Shown: positions 1 to 8,816, counted from the stretch's first letter. The stretch: 26,520 nt of DNA from Nemertoderma westbladi (GCA_032718475.1 JAUCBJ010007991.1:1-26520), one strand, 5' to 3'. Numbers and translations: made by a program. The notes: generated by a model from the sequence alone, not told the origin.

Positions 1-232
1 CGTACCGATTGGGTCCGATGTGGTACCGATTGGGTCCGATGTGGTACCCATTAGGACCGATGTGGTACCGATTGGGTTCTATGTGGTATCGATTTGGTCC
101 GAAGTGGTACCGATTGGGTCCGATGTGGTACCGATTGGCTCCGATGTGGTACCGATTGGGTCCGATGTCGTACCGATTGGGTCCGATGTGGTACCGATTT
201 GGTCCGATGTGGTACCGATTGGGACCGATGTG
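1..232. repeat. 21-bp minisatellite, about 11 copies
   Basis: A tandem array of a 21-bp unit of the form GTACCGATTGGGTCCGATGTG with scattered substitutions (for example GTACCCATTAGGACC near 45-60). Because 21 is a multiple of three and the unit has no stop in several frames, it creates spurious open frames encoding a 7-residue repeat. The array starts at or before the window edge and ends near 232, where it gives way to GTTAACGTTGTTAACG. I see no sign that it is expressed. Confidence 0.93.
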
Positions 233-757
233 TTAACGTTGTTAACGTTTAAAGTTGGAACATAACAGAACAACAGAATAACAGCATCAAAGGCAAAGGC
301 TTCACTAACTATCAGCCAAAAGTGTGGTACTACATATTTGCTCAGCTCAAAAGTATTCAGATAGGGGGGGGGGGGGGGGGGGGGGGGGGGGGTGGGGGGG
401 GGGGGGGAACCTGGACGCAATAAACATTCATCCCTCTCCAGACTCCAGGGGAAATTCGACGCAAAAAACAGCTGATTAATATCAAAATAATAATTGTGTT
501 TAGTTTATTTTTTTTGGTTAATTTAACGTGCCACTGCGAACCTGCTCCTTTCCCTAAATTGGGAATATAACATTGAGGCGGGATATTAATTCGCCAAGAT
601 GGGATTTGGGTCCAGTCCCCCCCCCCCACCCCCCCCCCCCCCGTCTCAAATTATATTTCAAACAATGCATTGATAACGTTTTCTCTTTCAAACTTCTTGC
701 CTTCTAGCGGCAGACTGGAGAACTGAAGATTGCCTAGTGCATGTGTTATATATAGTA
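233..757. other. Non-coding flank left of the BEL element
   Basis: AT-rich sequence with no convincing gene. It opens with a short GTTAAC direct repeat, contains the homopolymer-bounded segment described separately (361-643), and ends at the BEL target duplication CTGTA (758-762). The short open frames here arise from the homopolymers and the minisatellite. Confidence 0.6.
361..643. repeat. Segment bounded by poly-G and poly-C tracts with inverted ends
   Basis: The left end is 29 G, one T, then 14 G (364-407), followed by AACCTGGAC. The right end is GGGTCCAGT followed by 11 C, one A, then 14 C (617-642). The two ends are therefore inverted: CTGGAC faces GTCCAG and the broken G tract faces a broken C tract. 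The roughly 200-bp interior is AT-rich and non-coding. It could be a foldback element whose ends have expanded, or two chance homopolymers. Tract lengths this long are also prone to sequencing error. Confidence 0.5.
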
Positions 758-762
758 CTGTA

Positions 763-1030
763 TGTTAGCTTATTCAATCCCGCTAACACCCCATAAAGTT
801 AAGCCGATAAGCAATATTGGGAGCCACGAGATTGGGTAATCAACCAACTCGTGCCACCCCAATAAAATGGGAAGGAGAAGCACACAATGAGGGTCAGGGG
901 CCAAACCCCTAACCCAGAGAGAACAGGTGGAGTGAACGGGAACACTCCAAAGGGCGCCAACAAGGGTATCAACCAATCAGAGGGGGGAAAGGCATCGATT
1001 AGGTAGAGTAACAAGGCCAACCCGTGCAAT
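763..1030 (+). repeat. BEL 5' LTR, first part (268 bp)
   Basis: Matches 19942-20209 without a difference that I could find. It starts with a perfect 7-bp inverted repeat (TGTTAGC at 763-769, GCTAACA shortly after). It contains a CCAAT box (973-977) and an AATAAA (861-866); which of these is used is unknown. It ends at TGCAAT (1025-1030), the target duplication of the nested gypsy element. Confidence 0.95.
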
Positions 1031-1297
1031 CATGTGATTATCTTTGTAATAACATTAAGGTCTGAACCATAACACCATTGTCACATATATTATTACACAT
1101 ATATAGCAGTATAGATATGGGCCTACAACTATTGGTGCCGGCACTTCCTGTGCCTGACATAGTATACCGTTACAGTGTTACTGACTCACAACACAGTATT
1201 ATATATATACATACCGGTAGCATGTCTGCATGTCATATATTAATAACCACCACCAGATAACGGGGGAGGGGGGCATATTCTCAATGGGAATACATCA
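1031..1297 (-). repeat. Gypsy 3' LTR, full length (about 267 bp)
   Basis: Read on the minus strand it starts at TGATGTATTCCC, immediately after the purine tract, and ends at the target duplication with ACATG. Bases 1190-1297 match the truncated 5' LTR at 6300-6407 exactly. The remaining part (1031-1189) has no counterpart in the element. An AT-rich ATATATATAT stretch (about 1199-1210) could hold a promoter element. Confidence 0.85.
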
Positions 1298-1446
1298 TCT
1301 CCCTTTCAAGCTATAAATATTATACTTCTTCATCGATAATATTTATTGCTTTACTAAAACAATATTTTTTATTTTTATTGCAATAATTATAATATAACTA
1401 TTAGTACTGGTTATTTATTTATGAGTACATATCTCCCTTTCAAGCT
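1297..1446 (-). other. Polypurine tract of the gypsy element, present twice
   Basis: On the minus strand GAAAGGGAG lies directly against the 3' LTR (plus-strand 1299-1307), which is the normal place for the plus-strand primer. The same 16 bases, ATCTCCCTTTCAAGCT on the plus strand, occur at 1297-1312 and again at 1431-1446, 134 bp away, and both are followed by similar AT-rich sequence. The second copy may be a leftover of a duplication or a second priming site. Confidence 0.7.
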
Positions 1447-1578
1447 AAAATATATTTTATACGCATTTAGTTTTAAAAATATCATTTTTGCTTAATTTGA
1501 AAAAAAAGTTTTGTTTCAGTTTCAAATAATATAAAGAACATCTCCAGTACAATTATTTGATCATTAAAATACTTAATT
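1313..1578. other. Gypsy 3' untranslated region
   Basis: Strongly AT-rich, with no open frame of note. It separates the Gag-Pol stop codon from the 3' LTR and contains the second copy of the purine tract. Confidence 0.6.
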
Positions 1579-4500
1579 TCAATCAAACTTAAAGCGAACT
1601 GTGTTTTTCTTAATGCGTGTACTACGCCGTAAATTTACTGTAGTATCAGAATCCGAGATAGATGGATTAACGCTTTCACCCGACGCATTACTGTAGGATG
1701 GGCGGAGGAAACGTCTATTTCGCCAGATAACTTGTCCTGATGGTAACCGTACATCATAGTCGCGGTGTGTCCCTATTTCTGCGACGATCCCGGTTTTGGA
1801 CCATCTTTTAGTTTTTGGGTTCTGAATGAGAACCCTGGTTCCTGGTTCGAGTACCGGGAGATCACGAGCATTCCGGTTGTATCGAATCTCGGCCTTCTTT
1901 GATTCCCTCCAAGCGACCTCGTTTGCCGAATGGGCCTGTTGTTGCCACTCTTTAGCAAACGATCTGTAGTGTGCTGGAACCTGTGAACGGAGCGGGTGGC
2001 CGTAAACTATTTGGGAAGGTGAACGGCCGTCTATTCTTGGAGAATTCCGAAGTTCTAGAAGGCCACGTAAAAACGGTTCAGTGTCTATACGCCCGTCATC
2101 GGCTTTGGCCACGAGGTTTTTCAAAATCCGCACATTAACCTCGGCGTGTCCATTCGATTGGGGGTAGTATGGTGTGGATGGCTCCCAACGAACGCCCCAG
2201 CGACAAAGAAAATGGCGAAATTCTTTGGACTGGTATTGGGGCCCCCCGTCCGAACGCATGCGAACGGGTACTCCGGTTTGCACAAAATATTGACGGACCT
2301 GTGCAATAACCTGGGAGGCCGATGGGTCGGATGCCCATCTGGCTATGAATGGGAACCCTGAGAGTCTATCCACGTATGTAAGATAACATTTTCCACCATA
2401 GTAGAAAAGGTCTGAAGAGACCGATTCAAAAATTCTATATGGTGGGGGATCAGCAAAGTATGTTTCTTTATGGTTGCTAGGCAACCGTTCTTGACATTTA
2501 GAACATTGTCTGACTCTATTAGTGAGGTCACTGTTGATTCCAGGCCAGTAAACTGATTCACGTGATCGTCGCTTCATCCGCTCAATACCTTGATGGGAGT
2601 CATGTAAACGGTCAATGACCTCTTTACGGAGTGTTTTAGGAATAATTAATCGTCGGCCAAATATGACAAGGTTATCGTCTATAGACAATTCATTCCATGT
2701 ACCCTTCAGCTGTTGTACAAACGAGTTATTAGTAAATGGGAGTGTGAAGTTAGATTTTACAGCATTAATTAGAGCCTGATAATCCTCATCAGTTGTGGCA
2801 ACGTTGTTAATTTTTTCTAGAATAGGATCAACATATGGCGGCGATCGATTAAAGTCTGAGTCATCTAAGGCTGTAACTGCAGCTTGTATAGCAATGGCAG
2901 AAATATTCTTCATTATTTTCCCCTCATTTTCGTCCTCCATGTCAGGATCTGAAACGGGGGCACGGGAAAGAGCATCGGCGATACAGTGGTCCTTCCCTTT
3001 TCGCCATATTAAATTGAAATTATATTCGCTAAGTTTCATTTTAAAATTCTGAATTCGGACATTATCCACCATATCAAGAGTATGAGTATTAAAAATCGGC
3101 AAGAGGGGGCGGTGATCCGTGACTACTGTGTAATTGGGTAAACCAGACAAATACATTCTGCATTTACGAGTCGCCCACAAGATTGCGAGGGCTTCTAACT
3201 CAATAGTAGCATATCGAGTTTCCGCTTCGGTGAGGAATCTAGATCCGCATTGAAGTAATCTAAAATTGTCTGAATTGTTTAGTTTTTGTAGTAATGCAAA
3301 TCCTAGACCTTTGGTACGTGACGCATCAGTTTCTAATACTATCTCTGATTTCGGGTTGAATGTTGTTAAAATAGGGGGGGCTGCAAGGGCTTTTTTAACC
3401 TCATTAAATGCAGTTTTATGATTTTCAGTCCAAATAAAATCATTCCTCATCTTCATTATATCACGGAGAGGACTAGCAGCACTACTGATTTCATTCGAAA
3501 AGGGGGCCAATTGCTGGACCAGTCCCATAAATGATCTCAATTCAGATCGATTAGTGGGTGTTGGAAACTGTGATATTGCATCCACTTTATTGGGGTCAGC
3601 CTTAATTCCACAATCAGTGACTATGTATCCAGCGAACTTGACTTCACTTTTAGCAAATTTGAATTTTTGCACATTTAATGTTATGTTGTGTTTAGCACAA
3701 CGTTCTAGAACAGTACATATTCTGTCGGTATGTATCTTAAAATCATTATCCTCAACCAAAATGTCATCCACCAGTCTGTGAATATTTTCTATATCTGACA
3801 ATACCAAATCATTTCTTAAATTATAAGAATCTCCGGTATTAATATAACCCATAGGTGCACGGAGAAAAATAAACCGTCCCCAGGGCGTTATAAAACAGGT
3901 CAGGTCTCTAGCCTCTGGGTGTAGATCGACTTGCCAATATCCTTTTTTGGCATCTAAGACGGTAAAATATTTGGATGTTGGGGAAATGTCAGCTACAACA
4001 TTAAGAGGTGGATTTGTTGGGTGGATTACCCTCTTTACCTGTCTATTAAGGTTTGTGAGATCCACACACATTCGAATCCCTCCGTTAGGTTTATTTGCCA
4101 CAACGAGTGGATGGCACCACTCGGTGGGGCGGTCACCGACTGGTTCAATTATACCACCAGCAACCATGTCATCCAGCTCCTTCTTCACTTGTTCCCTCCT
4201 TGCAAAGGGAATAGATCGAGCTGCATGAACTGCAAAGGGTTTAAAATCCGCTTTTAACTCGATCCTCATGGGATCACCAATAGTAGAGCCTACCATGCTC
4301 CGCAGTTCAATATTTGAATCAAAAACCGTTGTATAATGTTTAATTAACTCCTCGCGAATATTTGTTATTTCATTGTCGGAAGGATTTTTAGGTAAGTTAT
4401 TTATCCACTTTGTGCGGGAGGTTTGTACAAAAATAGGTTGAGATCCCTTTTTAAATTTGGGTGTATCAAGGTCTGTTTTAGATTGACAACCAGAGCATAG

Positions 4501-6195
4501 GTGAGTCGCAGTTCTCATTTCACTGCATAATGGAGGGGGTTTTGGAAAACTCCAAGGAACAATACCTAGTTTTTTGCATGTATTGAGGGACAGATACATA
4601 AATTCAACATCTTTACATATTTTTACTTCCTCAATAACCTGTCTACCTTCTAGAACTATACAAAATGTAATACAACCCAACTGTTTTAATACTTTCCCAT
4701 TTACACTCACCAGTTTCTCCTCGCTGGGTGGATTAATGTTGGCGATGTCAATTCCCTGGTTATGGAGCAGCTCTATACCGGCAACGGTACACTGGGAACC
4801 GGTATCAGGAATTGCAGATTGGTCTCCAACTGACTTCTTTGTTACATGGTCGAATAACGTTACTGAGACGTATGGAGTAGCGGAATGCCTAACCGTGGCG
4901 ATGTGGATGGCGGATGAGGGTTTTGGAGAACTGCTACGGTTCCGGTTATTACTGCCGAAATTCGATTTATTTCGACACACTTGCGCAAAGTGATGGGATT
5001 TGTGACAGTATGAGCACGTTTTTCCCTTTGCCGGGCACTCCTTGCCACCATAGTGTTTATCGTAACCACATTTAGTGCAGGAATCCGCTTGAGGGCCTCG
5101 TGAACTTGACGGGTTCCTATTCCTGCTCTTCGATCGATATCGGCCCTTATATTTTTTCTTACCAGTAGTTTGGTTTGTGGATGAAGCAGCTGTCAACATT
5201 GAAGATTTATTACTCGACCCAGCCAGTACATTTTTCACCTTGACTCGATGTATTCTTGCAGCTTCTTCACTGCGGCAAAATTTTACGGTTTCATCGTGGT
5301 TCAATGCCGGAAATTTACCCAATAAATCTTGTCGAATTTCTTCATTTTGTATGCCGACAGTTATTAAGGTTGACATCCACTCATCGTGCCCCATGGAACG
5401 TAACCCCGCTGTATCAGCAGATTCGCATAGATGGGTATAGAAGTCATCAAAACTCTCGCCGTCTTGTTGTCGGCATAAGGTAAGCTCCAACCGATCCAAG
5501 GCGACATTCTGTTTACCTCGTAGATATGTTTCGAACATGTCCAAAACTTCTTCTAAACAGAGGTCAGTGTCTTGTGGAACGTGTACCACGTGTTCCATCT
5601 TAGACAAAAGCAGAGGTGTGCAGTAGCCAAAAAATGCCGAGACTTGTTCGTCACGTGGTTGCTTGTTAAGCTGGACCACCTTAGCATAATTTCTCCACGA
5701 TTTCCTCCACCGATTAAAACTTTTAATTGTGACGTCATCATCAAGAATCGGGGGTTTATTTACTGGAGCTCGTGGAGCATTGGCGGTCGGTTGGCTACCG
5801 GTACCTACTGCCCCCGGTATGGGATCAGTAGCAATAGGCCCGACGTTACCTACCGGTACTCTAGGAGGTGTCGGTACCTGACTAGATAAAGTTACAACAA
5901 CAGACCTATATTTAATCATATTGGAGGAACATAAATCAAAATTGTCTTCCTCCGTATCACAGTCGATATCGTGTTCCTGTAAAACCAAAATGGAATCACC
6001 TATTTTATCGAAGGCAACCTCAACTTTACCTAGCAATAGTTGCAAATTTTGAATTACGGCTGCAGGCCTATCATTTGGACTGACAGCATGGATATCATTG
6101 AACATTGCTTCCAGTTGATTTACTAAACGGGTGTAGTTTGCCTTGAAGCCGGAGTGGCTCTTTTTTAGCCGCCTCAACAACTCCTGGTCCGCCAT
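1579..6195 (-). CDS. Gag-Pol polyprotein of a Ty3/gypsy retrotransposon, intact frame
   Basis: A single frame of about 1538 residues starting at the ATG at 6195-6193; the frame is open four codons upstream from a TTG, but the first ATG is the likely start. In order: a gag-like region (about residues 150-300); two zinc knuckles near 372-410, one CX2CX4HX5C and one CX2CX4HX4C; an aspartic protease motif PDTGSQC near 463; RT with LDAKKGYWQVDL near 747 and LVDDIL near 808 (a variant of YVDD); RNase H with ETDAS near 955 and TDHRPLL near 1030; an integrase HHCC finger near 1200; and an integrase core whose second Asp (SDGGPQYQ) and Glu (GHAEV) are spaced DX35E. The protein would package RNA, copy it and insert the DNA. 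No frameshift or stop is seen, which suggests a young copy. Gag and Pol being in one frame without a shift is seen in some members of the family. Confidence 0.93.
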   Translation of the reverse strand: MADQELLRRLKKSHSGFKANYTRLVNQLEAMFNDIHAVSPNDRPAAVIQNLQLLLGKVEVAFDKIGDSILVLQEHDIDCDTEEDNFDLCSSNMIKYRSVVVTLSSQVPTPPRVPVGNVGPIATDPIPGAVGTGSQPTANAPRAPVNKPPILDDDVTIKSFNRWRKSWRNYAKVVQLNKQPRDEQVSAFFGYCTPLLLSKMEHVVHVPQDTDLCLEEVLDMFETYLRGKQNVALDRLELTLCRQQDGESFDDFYTHLCESADTAGLRSMGHDEWMSTLITVGIQNEEIRQDLLGKFPALNHDETVKFCRSEEAARIHRVKVKNVLAGSSNKSSMLTAASSTNQTTGKKKYKGRYRSKSRNRNPSSSRGPQADSCTKCGYDKHYGGKECPAKGKTCSYCHKSHHFAQVCRNKSNFGSNNRNRSSSPKPSSAIHIATVRHSATPYVSVTLFDHVTKKSVGDQSAIPDTGSQCTVAGIELLHNQGIDIANINPPSEEKLVSVNGKVLKQLGCITFCIVLEGRQVIEEVKICKDVEFMYLSLNTCKKLGIVPWSFPKPPPLCSEMRTATHLCSGCQSKTDLDTPKFKKGSQPIFVQTSRTKWINNLPKNPSDNEITNIREELIKHYTTVFDSNIELRSMVGSTIGDPMRIELKADFKPFAVHAARSIPFARREQVKKELDDMVAGGIIEPVGDRPTEWCHPLVVANKPNGGIRMCVDLTNLNRQVKRVIHPTNPPLNVVADISPTSKYFTVLDAKKGYWQVDLHPEARDLTCFITPWGRFIFLRAPMGYINTGDSYNLRNDLVLSDIENIHRLVDDILVEDNDFKIHTDRICTVLERCAKHNITLNVQKFKFAKSEVKFAGYIVTDCGIKADPNKVDAISQFPTPTNRSELRSFMGLVQQLAPFSNEISSAASPLRDIMKMRNDFIWTENHKTAFNEVKKALAAPPILTTFNPKSEIVLETDASRTKGLGFALLQKLNNSDNFRLLQCGSRFLTEAETRYATIELEALAILWATRKCRMYLSGLPNYTVVTDHRPLLPIFNTHTLDMVDNVRIQNFKMKLSEYNFNLIWRKGKDHCIADALSRAPVSDPDMEDENEGKIMKNISAIAIQAAVTALDDSDFNRSPPYVDPILEKINNVATTDEDYQALINAVKSNFTLPFTNNSFVQQLKGTWNELSIDDNLVIFGRRLIIPKTLRKEVIDRLHDSHQGIERMKRRSRESVYWPGINSDLTNRVRQCSKCQERLPSNHKETYFADPPPYRIFESVSSDLFYYGGKCYLTYVDRLSGFPFIARWASDPSASQVIAQVRQYFVQTGVPVRMRSDGGPQYQSKEFRHFLCRWGVRWEPSTPYYPQSNGHAEVNVRILKNLVAKADDGRIDTEPFLRGLLELRNSPRIDGRSPSQIVYGHPLRSQVPAHYRSFAKEWQQQAHSANEVAWRESKKAEIRYNRNARDLPVLEPGTRVLIQNPKTKRWSKTGIVAEIGTHRDYDVRLPSGQVIWRNRRFLRPSYSNASGESVNPSISDSDTTVNLRRSTRIKKNTVRFKFD

Positions 6196-6207
6196 TGCAA
6201 TCAAATC

Positions 6208-6299
6208 TGTCTTTAGATAGATTTACGGCAGTTACCGGTAATTTAAATTGTGAATAGGTTTTTACTTTTTACTATTCACACATTCCAACATTCACCCGA
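6208..6299 (-). other. Gypsy leader between truncated LTR and start codon, with hairpin
   Basis: This short leader joins the shortened LTR directly to the coding region. It contains an inverted repeat, TGTGAATAG (6249-6257) and CTATTCACA (6272-6280), with a 14-base AT-rich loop. No TGG-type primer binding site is recognisable next to the LTR remnant, as expected if the region was lost together with the end of the LTR. Confidence 0.55.
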
Positions 6300-6407
6300 A
6301 ACACAGTATTATATATATACATACCGGTAGCATGTCTGCATGTCATATATTAATAACCACCACCAGATAACGGGGGAGGGGGGCATATTCTCAATGGGAA
6401 TACATCA
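6300..6407 (-). repeat. Gypsy 5' LTR, truncated to its first 108 bp
   Basis: Identical to 1190-1297, then the match stops abruptly: the 3' LTR goes on with GTGAGTCAG on the minus strand while this copy goes on with CGGGTGAATG. The outer end and the target duplication are intact, so the missing 159 bp were lost inside the element, before or after insertion. Without R, U5 and a primer site this copy should not be able to complete reverse transcription. Confidence 0.88.
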
Positions 6408-6413
6408 TGCAAT

Positions 6414-6674
6414 ATAGCCAGTTGGCAGTAATCATTTCATTCAGTTATCTCAGTATCATATTGGTGCTAGTTAGGTTAGATAGTTTAGCTAGGGAAGGAC
6501 CGGGACTTTAGTTACCGTATCCCGCCTTCCGTGTATGACAATCCATATCTATATCTATATCTTTATACCAGTTATTATACACAACGAACGACACGAACTC
6601 ATTTACTTTCACACACGGCGGGGACGCGTAAACTAACACCGGATAAACCGGGATCCTTCCTGGATCCCGTCACA
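6414..6674 (+). repeat. BEL 5' LTR, second part (261 bp)
   Basis: Continues the 5' LTR after the gypsy insertion and matches 20210-20470 apart from two transitions (near 6535 and 6627). It holds TATATCTATATCTTTATA around 6547-6566, a possible core promoter, and ends GATCCCGTCACA. The length sum with the first part is exactly that of the 3' LTR. Confidence 0.95.
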
Positions 6675-6773
6675 GTGACTAAATCAACTGCTGCCCTAGC
6701 TAAACTCAGTAACTAAAACCAACTGCTGCCCTAACTAAACTCAGTAACCACCAGCCACCAATTACCAAGCGAG
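6675..6773 (+). repeat. BEL leader with a 34-bp tandem duplication
   Basis: Two copies of a 34-bp unit containing CAACTGCTGCCCTA lie at 6679-6712 and 6713-6746, differing at a few bases. The sequence right after the LTR reads GTGACTAAATC; it has no TGG start, so I cannot name the priming tRNA. The leader ends at the ORF1 start codon. Confidence 0.75.
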
Positions 6774-8816
6774 ATGAGTCAGTCGGGAGAGATAACGCCG
6801 ACGCGGACCCCGGACGAAGAGTCAATGATCCGCGAGGCCGTAACCAGGCGGTACAGACCCACAACGCCGGACCCATCGATAACGGGTCATCCGGCAGTTC
6901 AGGATGAGGGGGGCCGCCTGGAACCCGAGGTCGAGCCGAGAGGAGGAGAGAGCGAGGCGAAAGGAGACGGAGACGAGTCGACACGAGACACGGATGTTGG
7001 TACCGATGTCGCCGGCCAGCCACAGGCCGAGGGCGACGAGCGGCCCACCGAAACGGCGACGGTGGGGCCGACGGTACGACGCCGGACCTGGAGAGACGGA
7101 AGAGAGGTCAGCGACGAGGACGTCGGGGTTTCTGAGCGACTTCGACGGGCCTACAACGCGACCCGGAGACTACTAGAGGAGGCCAGAAAAGGGGTGAAGA
7201 TAGACGAGGTGAGACTGAGAAAACGACTAGGTGAGTCGAATAAACACTTTAATTATCTAATGCGCTTCGGGCAAAGAGAACTGGCAAAGGAGAGAGCGAG
7301 AGGGGTTGCCGAGGAACTGTATGACTTGTGGCGGTGTAGGGGTATGGAACCTAGCGTAGTGTACGTAGGGCCATACTTAGTCGATGCCCAGGGATTAAAA
7401 TTAGTGGGTTGGGAGAGACCTGAGGGGGGCGAATCCGAGGTTAACCCCGAGGATTCGGCCTCATCGGTCGGAGGAAGTTCCGGGATGCGGGGGAAAGTCA
7501 GTAGGTCGGGAAGGCGGAGGGAGTCCATCGTAACCGATAAGTCTGCTACATCCTCCGCGAAAGAAAGACGGGTGAGAGAGATAGATGCCGCGTACCGTCT
7601 CGACCTGATAGAGCAAGGTCAGAGGAAAATGGATAAACAGCTAGAGGAGGGGAGAACGCGGCTAGAGAGGGAAACGGCATTGATTAGAGAAACCGGAGAG
7701 AGGGCCGAAAGGGCTTTGAGAAGCCTTAGGGAGTGTGAGGAAATAGAGAGAAAGGAACAAGAGGGGCGTGTGGCGGAACGCAAGGAGCGTGAGGCGAGAG
7801 AGGAAAGAGAACGCAAGGAGCGTGAGGCGAGAGAGGAAAGAGAACGCAAAGAGCGTGAGGCGGAACGTAAGGAGCATGAGGCGAGAGAGGAAAAGGAACG
7901 CAAGGAGCGTGAGGCAAGGCGACGGGAGGGAGCTAGGAGAGTGGCAGAGTTGGCCGAACAGAGCGAACGGGAGTGTAGGGAGAGAATGGCAAAGGAGGAG
8001 TGTGAGCGAAAAGAATTAGAGAGACGCCAAAGTGAGCTTGCGGAACATAGGATTAGACAAACACGCGAGCTGCAACTGGTGCGGGCGGGGGCGTCTGAAA
8101 GCGGGGCCGGCTCGAGTATTTTTGAGGAGCTGGGGGCCGTGGATACATTTATTAATACCCCACTTACAGGGACCGCACGACAGACCCAAAACTGGTGTGA
8201 CCGTACGGGCGGGGGGGGTAATAACTATAATGCTACAGTAGACGTCGTTAATATTAATAGTACCGTATGGGATAACTCTAACCAAACCTTTATTGCAGCA
8301 AATAATACTTTACCTAGCAGCAATAATTTGAATTTAAATACAAATAATAATTTCAATTTGAACGTGCAAAATAATCCGAATAGTAATTTAGATTTAGAGA
8401 ATAATAATAATTCAAATAATTTAAATAATGATCCAAGCCCGAATTTACAAAATAATTCAAATAATTTAAATAATGATCCAAGCCCGAATTTACAAAATAA
8501 TTCAAATGATTTTGTTTCAAACGAACAAATTAATTCCGTTTCCGATATGGGTGCTATTAACGTAAACACGTCGGGCGTGTATGGCCAGGCAGACGGAGGC
8601 CTGGTAGGCCGTATAGTTGGTAGGCAGGGAGTGACTGGGTTGGGTAGACCCAGTGAGGGCCTGGTAGGCCACGTAATTGATAGGCAGGGAGTGGCTGGGT
8701 CGGGTAGACCCAGCGAGGGCCTGGTAGGCCACGTAGTTGGTAGGCAGGGAGTAGAGGGCCTGCCCAACGGCCCACGAAAGAATGCAAACGGTCTTCAGCG
8801 AAGACAAGCAGTGTGA
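6774..8816 (+). CDS. BEL ORF1, Gag-like protein with long charged coiled coil
   Basis: An intact 680-residue frame starting 99 bp after the LTR, the usual place of gag. Residues 1-120 are acidic and disordered. Residues about 124-190 form a helical region (LRRAYNATRRLLEEARKG and on), the best candidate for a capsid-type fold. About 265-440 is a Glu/Arg/Lys coiled coil containing an 11-residue repeat of the type KEREAREERER. About 478-582 is Asn-rich with a 15-residue tandem repeat. About 609-664 is three copies of a 20-residue Gly-rich repeat. No CCHC knuckle and no DTG/DSG protease motif is present, unusual for a BEL Gag. Gag identity rests mainly on position; no sequence family was recognised with certainty. 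Its last codons overlap the first pol fragment in another frame. Confidence 0.7.
   Translation: MSQSGEITPTRTPDEESMIREAVTRRYRPTTPDPSITGHPAVQDEGGRLEPEVEPRGGESEAKGDGDESTRDTDVGTDVAGQPQAEGDERPTETATVGPTVRRRTWRDGREVSDEDVGVSERLRRAYNATRRLLEEARKGVKIDEVRLRKRLGESNKHFNYLMRFGQRELAKERARGVAEELYDLWRCRGMEPSVVYVGPYLVDAQGLKLVGWERPEGGESEVNPEDSASSVGGSSGMRGKVSRSGRRRESIVTDKSATSSAKERRVREIDAAYRLDLIEQGQRKMDKQLEEGRTRLERETALIRETGERAERALRSLRECEEIERKEQEGRVAERKEREAREERERKEREAREERERKEREAERKEHEAREEKERKEREARRREGARRVAELAEQSERECRERMAKEECERKELERRQSELAEHRIRQTRELQLVRAGASESGAGSSIFEELGAVDTFINTPLTGTARQTQNWCDRTGGGGNNYNATVDVVNINSTVWDNSNQTFIAANNTLPSSNNLNLNTNNNFNLNVQNNPNSNLDLENNNNSNNLNNDPSPNLQNNSNNLNNDPSPNLQNNSNDFVSNEQINSVSDMGAINVNTSGVYGQADGGLVGRIVGRQGVTGLGRPSEGLVGHVIDRQGVAGSGRPSEGLVGHVVGRQGVEGLPNGPRKNANGLQRRQAV
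8411..8500 (+). repeat. 45-bp in-frame duplication in the Asn-rich part of ORF1
   Basis: Two consecutive 45-bp copies, the first starting at 8411 and the second at 8456, encode the same 15 residues around NNDPSPNLQ. The surrounding AAT-rich codons differ sharply from the GC-rich first half of the ORF, which points to simple-sequence expansion. Confidence 0.85.
8598..8765 (+). repeat. 60-bp minisatellite at the ORF1/pol junction
   Basis: Units start at 8598, 8658 and 8718 with GGCCTGGTAGGCC, an inverted repeat; the first two also carry an inverted CTGGGT/ACCCAG pair. The third unit is partial. Sixty is a multiple of three, so the array stays open in the ORF1 frame. It sits where zinc knuckles and protease would be expected in a BEL polyprotein. 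Confidence 0.85.

Larger units (their letters stand above)
1031..6407 (-). mobile_element. Ty3/gypsy-type LTR retrotransposon nested in the BEL 5' LTR
   Basis: The element lies on the minus strand between two copies of TGCAAT (1025-1030 and 6408-6413). The uninterrupted BEL LTR has a single TGCAAT at this point (around 20204-20209), so the insertion is exact; the boundary is uncertain by one base because the duplication can be read as 5 or 6 bp. It has a full 3' LTR (left side), a polypurine tract, one long Gag-Pol frame, and a shortened 5' LTR (right side). A protein of this layout, with protease, RT, RNase H and integrase in that order, is typical of Ty3/gypsy. Confidence 0.93.

Noticed and set aside
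9-265. Open frames through the 21-bp array that encode a 7-residue repeat protein
   Set aside because: The unit length is a multiple of three and several frames are open at once, so openness carries no evidence of coding.
770-1029. Two minus-strand frames that occur in both BEL LTRs
   Set aside because: They are repeated only because the LTR is repeated, and have no recognisable domain.
2121-5889. Plus- and minus-strand small frames inside the gypsy Gag-Pol
   Set aside because: They are shadows of a 1538-codon frame with clear domains and show no features of their own.
7253-7917. Minus-strand Ser/Leu-rich frames opposite ORF1
   Set aside because: They are the complement of the Glu/Arg codon repeats of the coiled coil.
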